Positions 63,469-64,000 of a stretch of DNA of 64,000 nt are shown here, piece after piece. The position numbers were made by a program, and so were the translations under genes. The stretch lies in assembly GCF_001043005.1 (NCBI RefSeq), contig NZ_JYKZ01000001.1:992001-1056000 (forward strand), written 5' to 3'. Positions within the stretch are counted from its first letter, which is position 1; the number at the start of each line of letters is the position of its first letter. The notes below the pieces were generated by a model that searched no databases, was not told the DNA's origin, and worked only from the letters and a program-made list of their open reading frames with translations. The DNA comes from Pseudomonas psychrophila. Its GTDB lineage: Bacteria > Pseudomonadota > Gammaproteobacteria > Pseudomonadales > Pseudomonadaceae.

Positions 63469-63522
63469 TCCATGCTGTAGCTTTTACACATCCTGCAACG
63501 TCTATTTGACGAGGCCAAAAAT

Positions 63523-63696
63523 ATGCCCAGCCGCCTGAACCCAGATGATCTGAAGCATGTCGAAGAGTACCTGCAACTGCCACAACATCAGGTTGAGCGC
63601 CGGCCCTTCAGGCCCTGGCTGCTCCTTGCAATGGTGGTGATCGTGGTCATCGGCATGGGCCTTTTGAGCCGCCTCCTGAGTTACCTGGTGCTATGA
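63523..63696 (+). CDS. DUF3094 family small membrane protein
   Basis: A 57-aa protein (starting MPSRLNPDDLKHVEEYLQLP) with one C-terminal membrane segment (WLLLAMVVIVVIGMGLL). It matches the DUF3094 family, found before ndh in pseudomonads. The ATG follows a GAGG sequence about 11 nt upstream. It may associate with the NADH dehydrogenase at the membrane; this is inference from position. Confidence 0.85.
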   Translation: MPSRLNPDDLKHVEEYLQLPQHQVERRPFRPWLLLAMVVIVVIGMGLLSRLLSYLVL

Positions 63697-63762
63697 GCTG
63701 CATTGCGCTCGCCCGGGTAAGGTCAGGCACAGAATTTTTTTCAAGCCTTGTGAGTGATATCC

Positions 63763-64000
63763 ATGACCCATCGTATTGTTATTGTCGGCGGCGGCGCCGG
63801 CGGCCTGGAGTTGGCGACCCGCCTGGGTAAGACACTGGGCAAGCGCGGCAAGGCCAGCATCACGCTGGTCGATGCCAACCTGACCCACATCTGGAAACCG
63901 CTGCTGCATGAAGTCGCTGCCGGCTCGCTGAACTCATCGGAAGACGAACTCAACTACGTCGCTCAAGCCAAGTGGAACCATTTCCAGTTTCAGCTGGGAC
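63763..64000 (+). CDS. ndh: NADH dehydrogenase, type II (N-terminal part, runs off window)
   Basis: The first 79 codons of a non-proton-pumping NADH:quinone oxidoreductase. The FAD-binding motif [18 protein letters not shown] is at residues 5-22, followed by [24 protein letters not shown], a hallmark of NDH-2. The C-terminal NADH-binding and membrane-anchoring parts lie beyond the window. Confidence 0.93.
   Translation, partial: MTHRIVIVGGGAGGLELATRLGKTLGKRGKASITLVDANLTHIWKPLLHEVAAGSLNSSEDELNYVAQAKWNHFQFQLG

Overview
The window is chromosomal DNA from a Pseudomonas of the fluorescens/fragi/putida side of the genus rather than P. aeruginosa. The evidence is gene content and order: mqo with a PA4642-type gene, roxSR, the dpp peptide-transport cluster with an OprD-type porin, speC, the piu iron locus, fruBKA with fruR, ampDE-nadC, pilA/pilCD-coaE-yacG, and a DUF1780-MOSC-DUF3094-ndh run. 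From memory this tracks the P. aeruginosa PAO1 PA4496-PA4538 neighbourhood, with insertions and losses. Eleven loci of the Pseudomonas REP palindrome (GTGGGAGC..GCTTGCTCGCGA type) sit between genes. No rRNA, tRNA or CRISPR array was seen.

Layout. 1-4.1 kb: end of an M48 lipoprotein gene, a SRAP protein, two small conserved proteins, an acyltransferase and a YajG lipoprotein. 4.1-10.9 kb: a 690-bp non-coding leader, mqo, small exported proteins, the RoxSR redox two-component system and a SIMPL protein. 10.9-22.1 kb: dipeptide import, with three DppA-type binding proteins, an OpdP-type porin and DppBCDF. 22.1-25.2 kb: accessory island with an S-type pyocin (HNH nuclease) and its immunity gene. 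25.5-31 kb: prfC and an osmoprotectant ABC operon with CBS domains. 31.4-35 kb: speC, then an accessory XaxAB-type binary pore-forming toxin pair. 35-41.7 kb: Sel1 protein, PiuC, PiuA and PiuB (iron uptake). 41.8-49.5 kb: fructose PTS operon, its FruR repressor and a TatD nuclease. 49.6-53.8 kb: ampE, ampD, a DUF1631 protein and nadC. 53.8-57.8 kb: an overlapping alkylation-repair pair (Ogt and an Ada-AraC-AlkA fusion), a DMT exporter and a LysR regulator. 57.9-64 kb: pilA, pilC, pilD without pilB, coaE, yacG, an ECF-type permease, DUF1780, MOSC, DUF3094 and the start of ndh.

The most notable observations are in the two accessory toxin loci. Each toxin gene is broken once, near its 5' end, while the rest of the reading frame is intact. 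The pyocin gene has an in-frame amber codon at codon 87, with its immunity gene intact. The xaxA homologue has a one-base shift in an A6 tract at about codon 42, with xaxB intact. Recent inactivation, phase variation, readthrough and assembly error are all still possible. Nothing here is clearly a new class of system.
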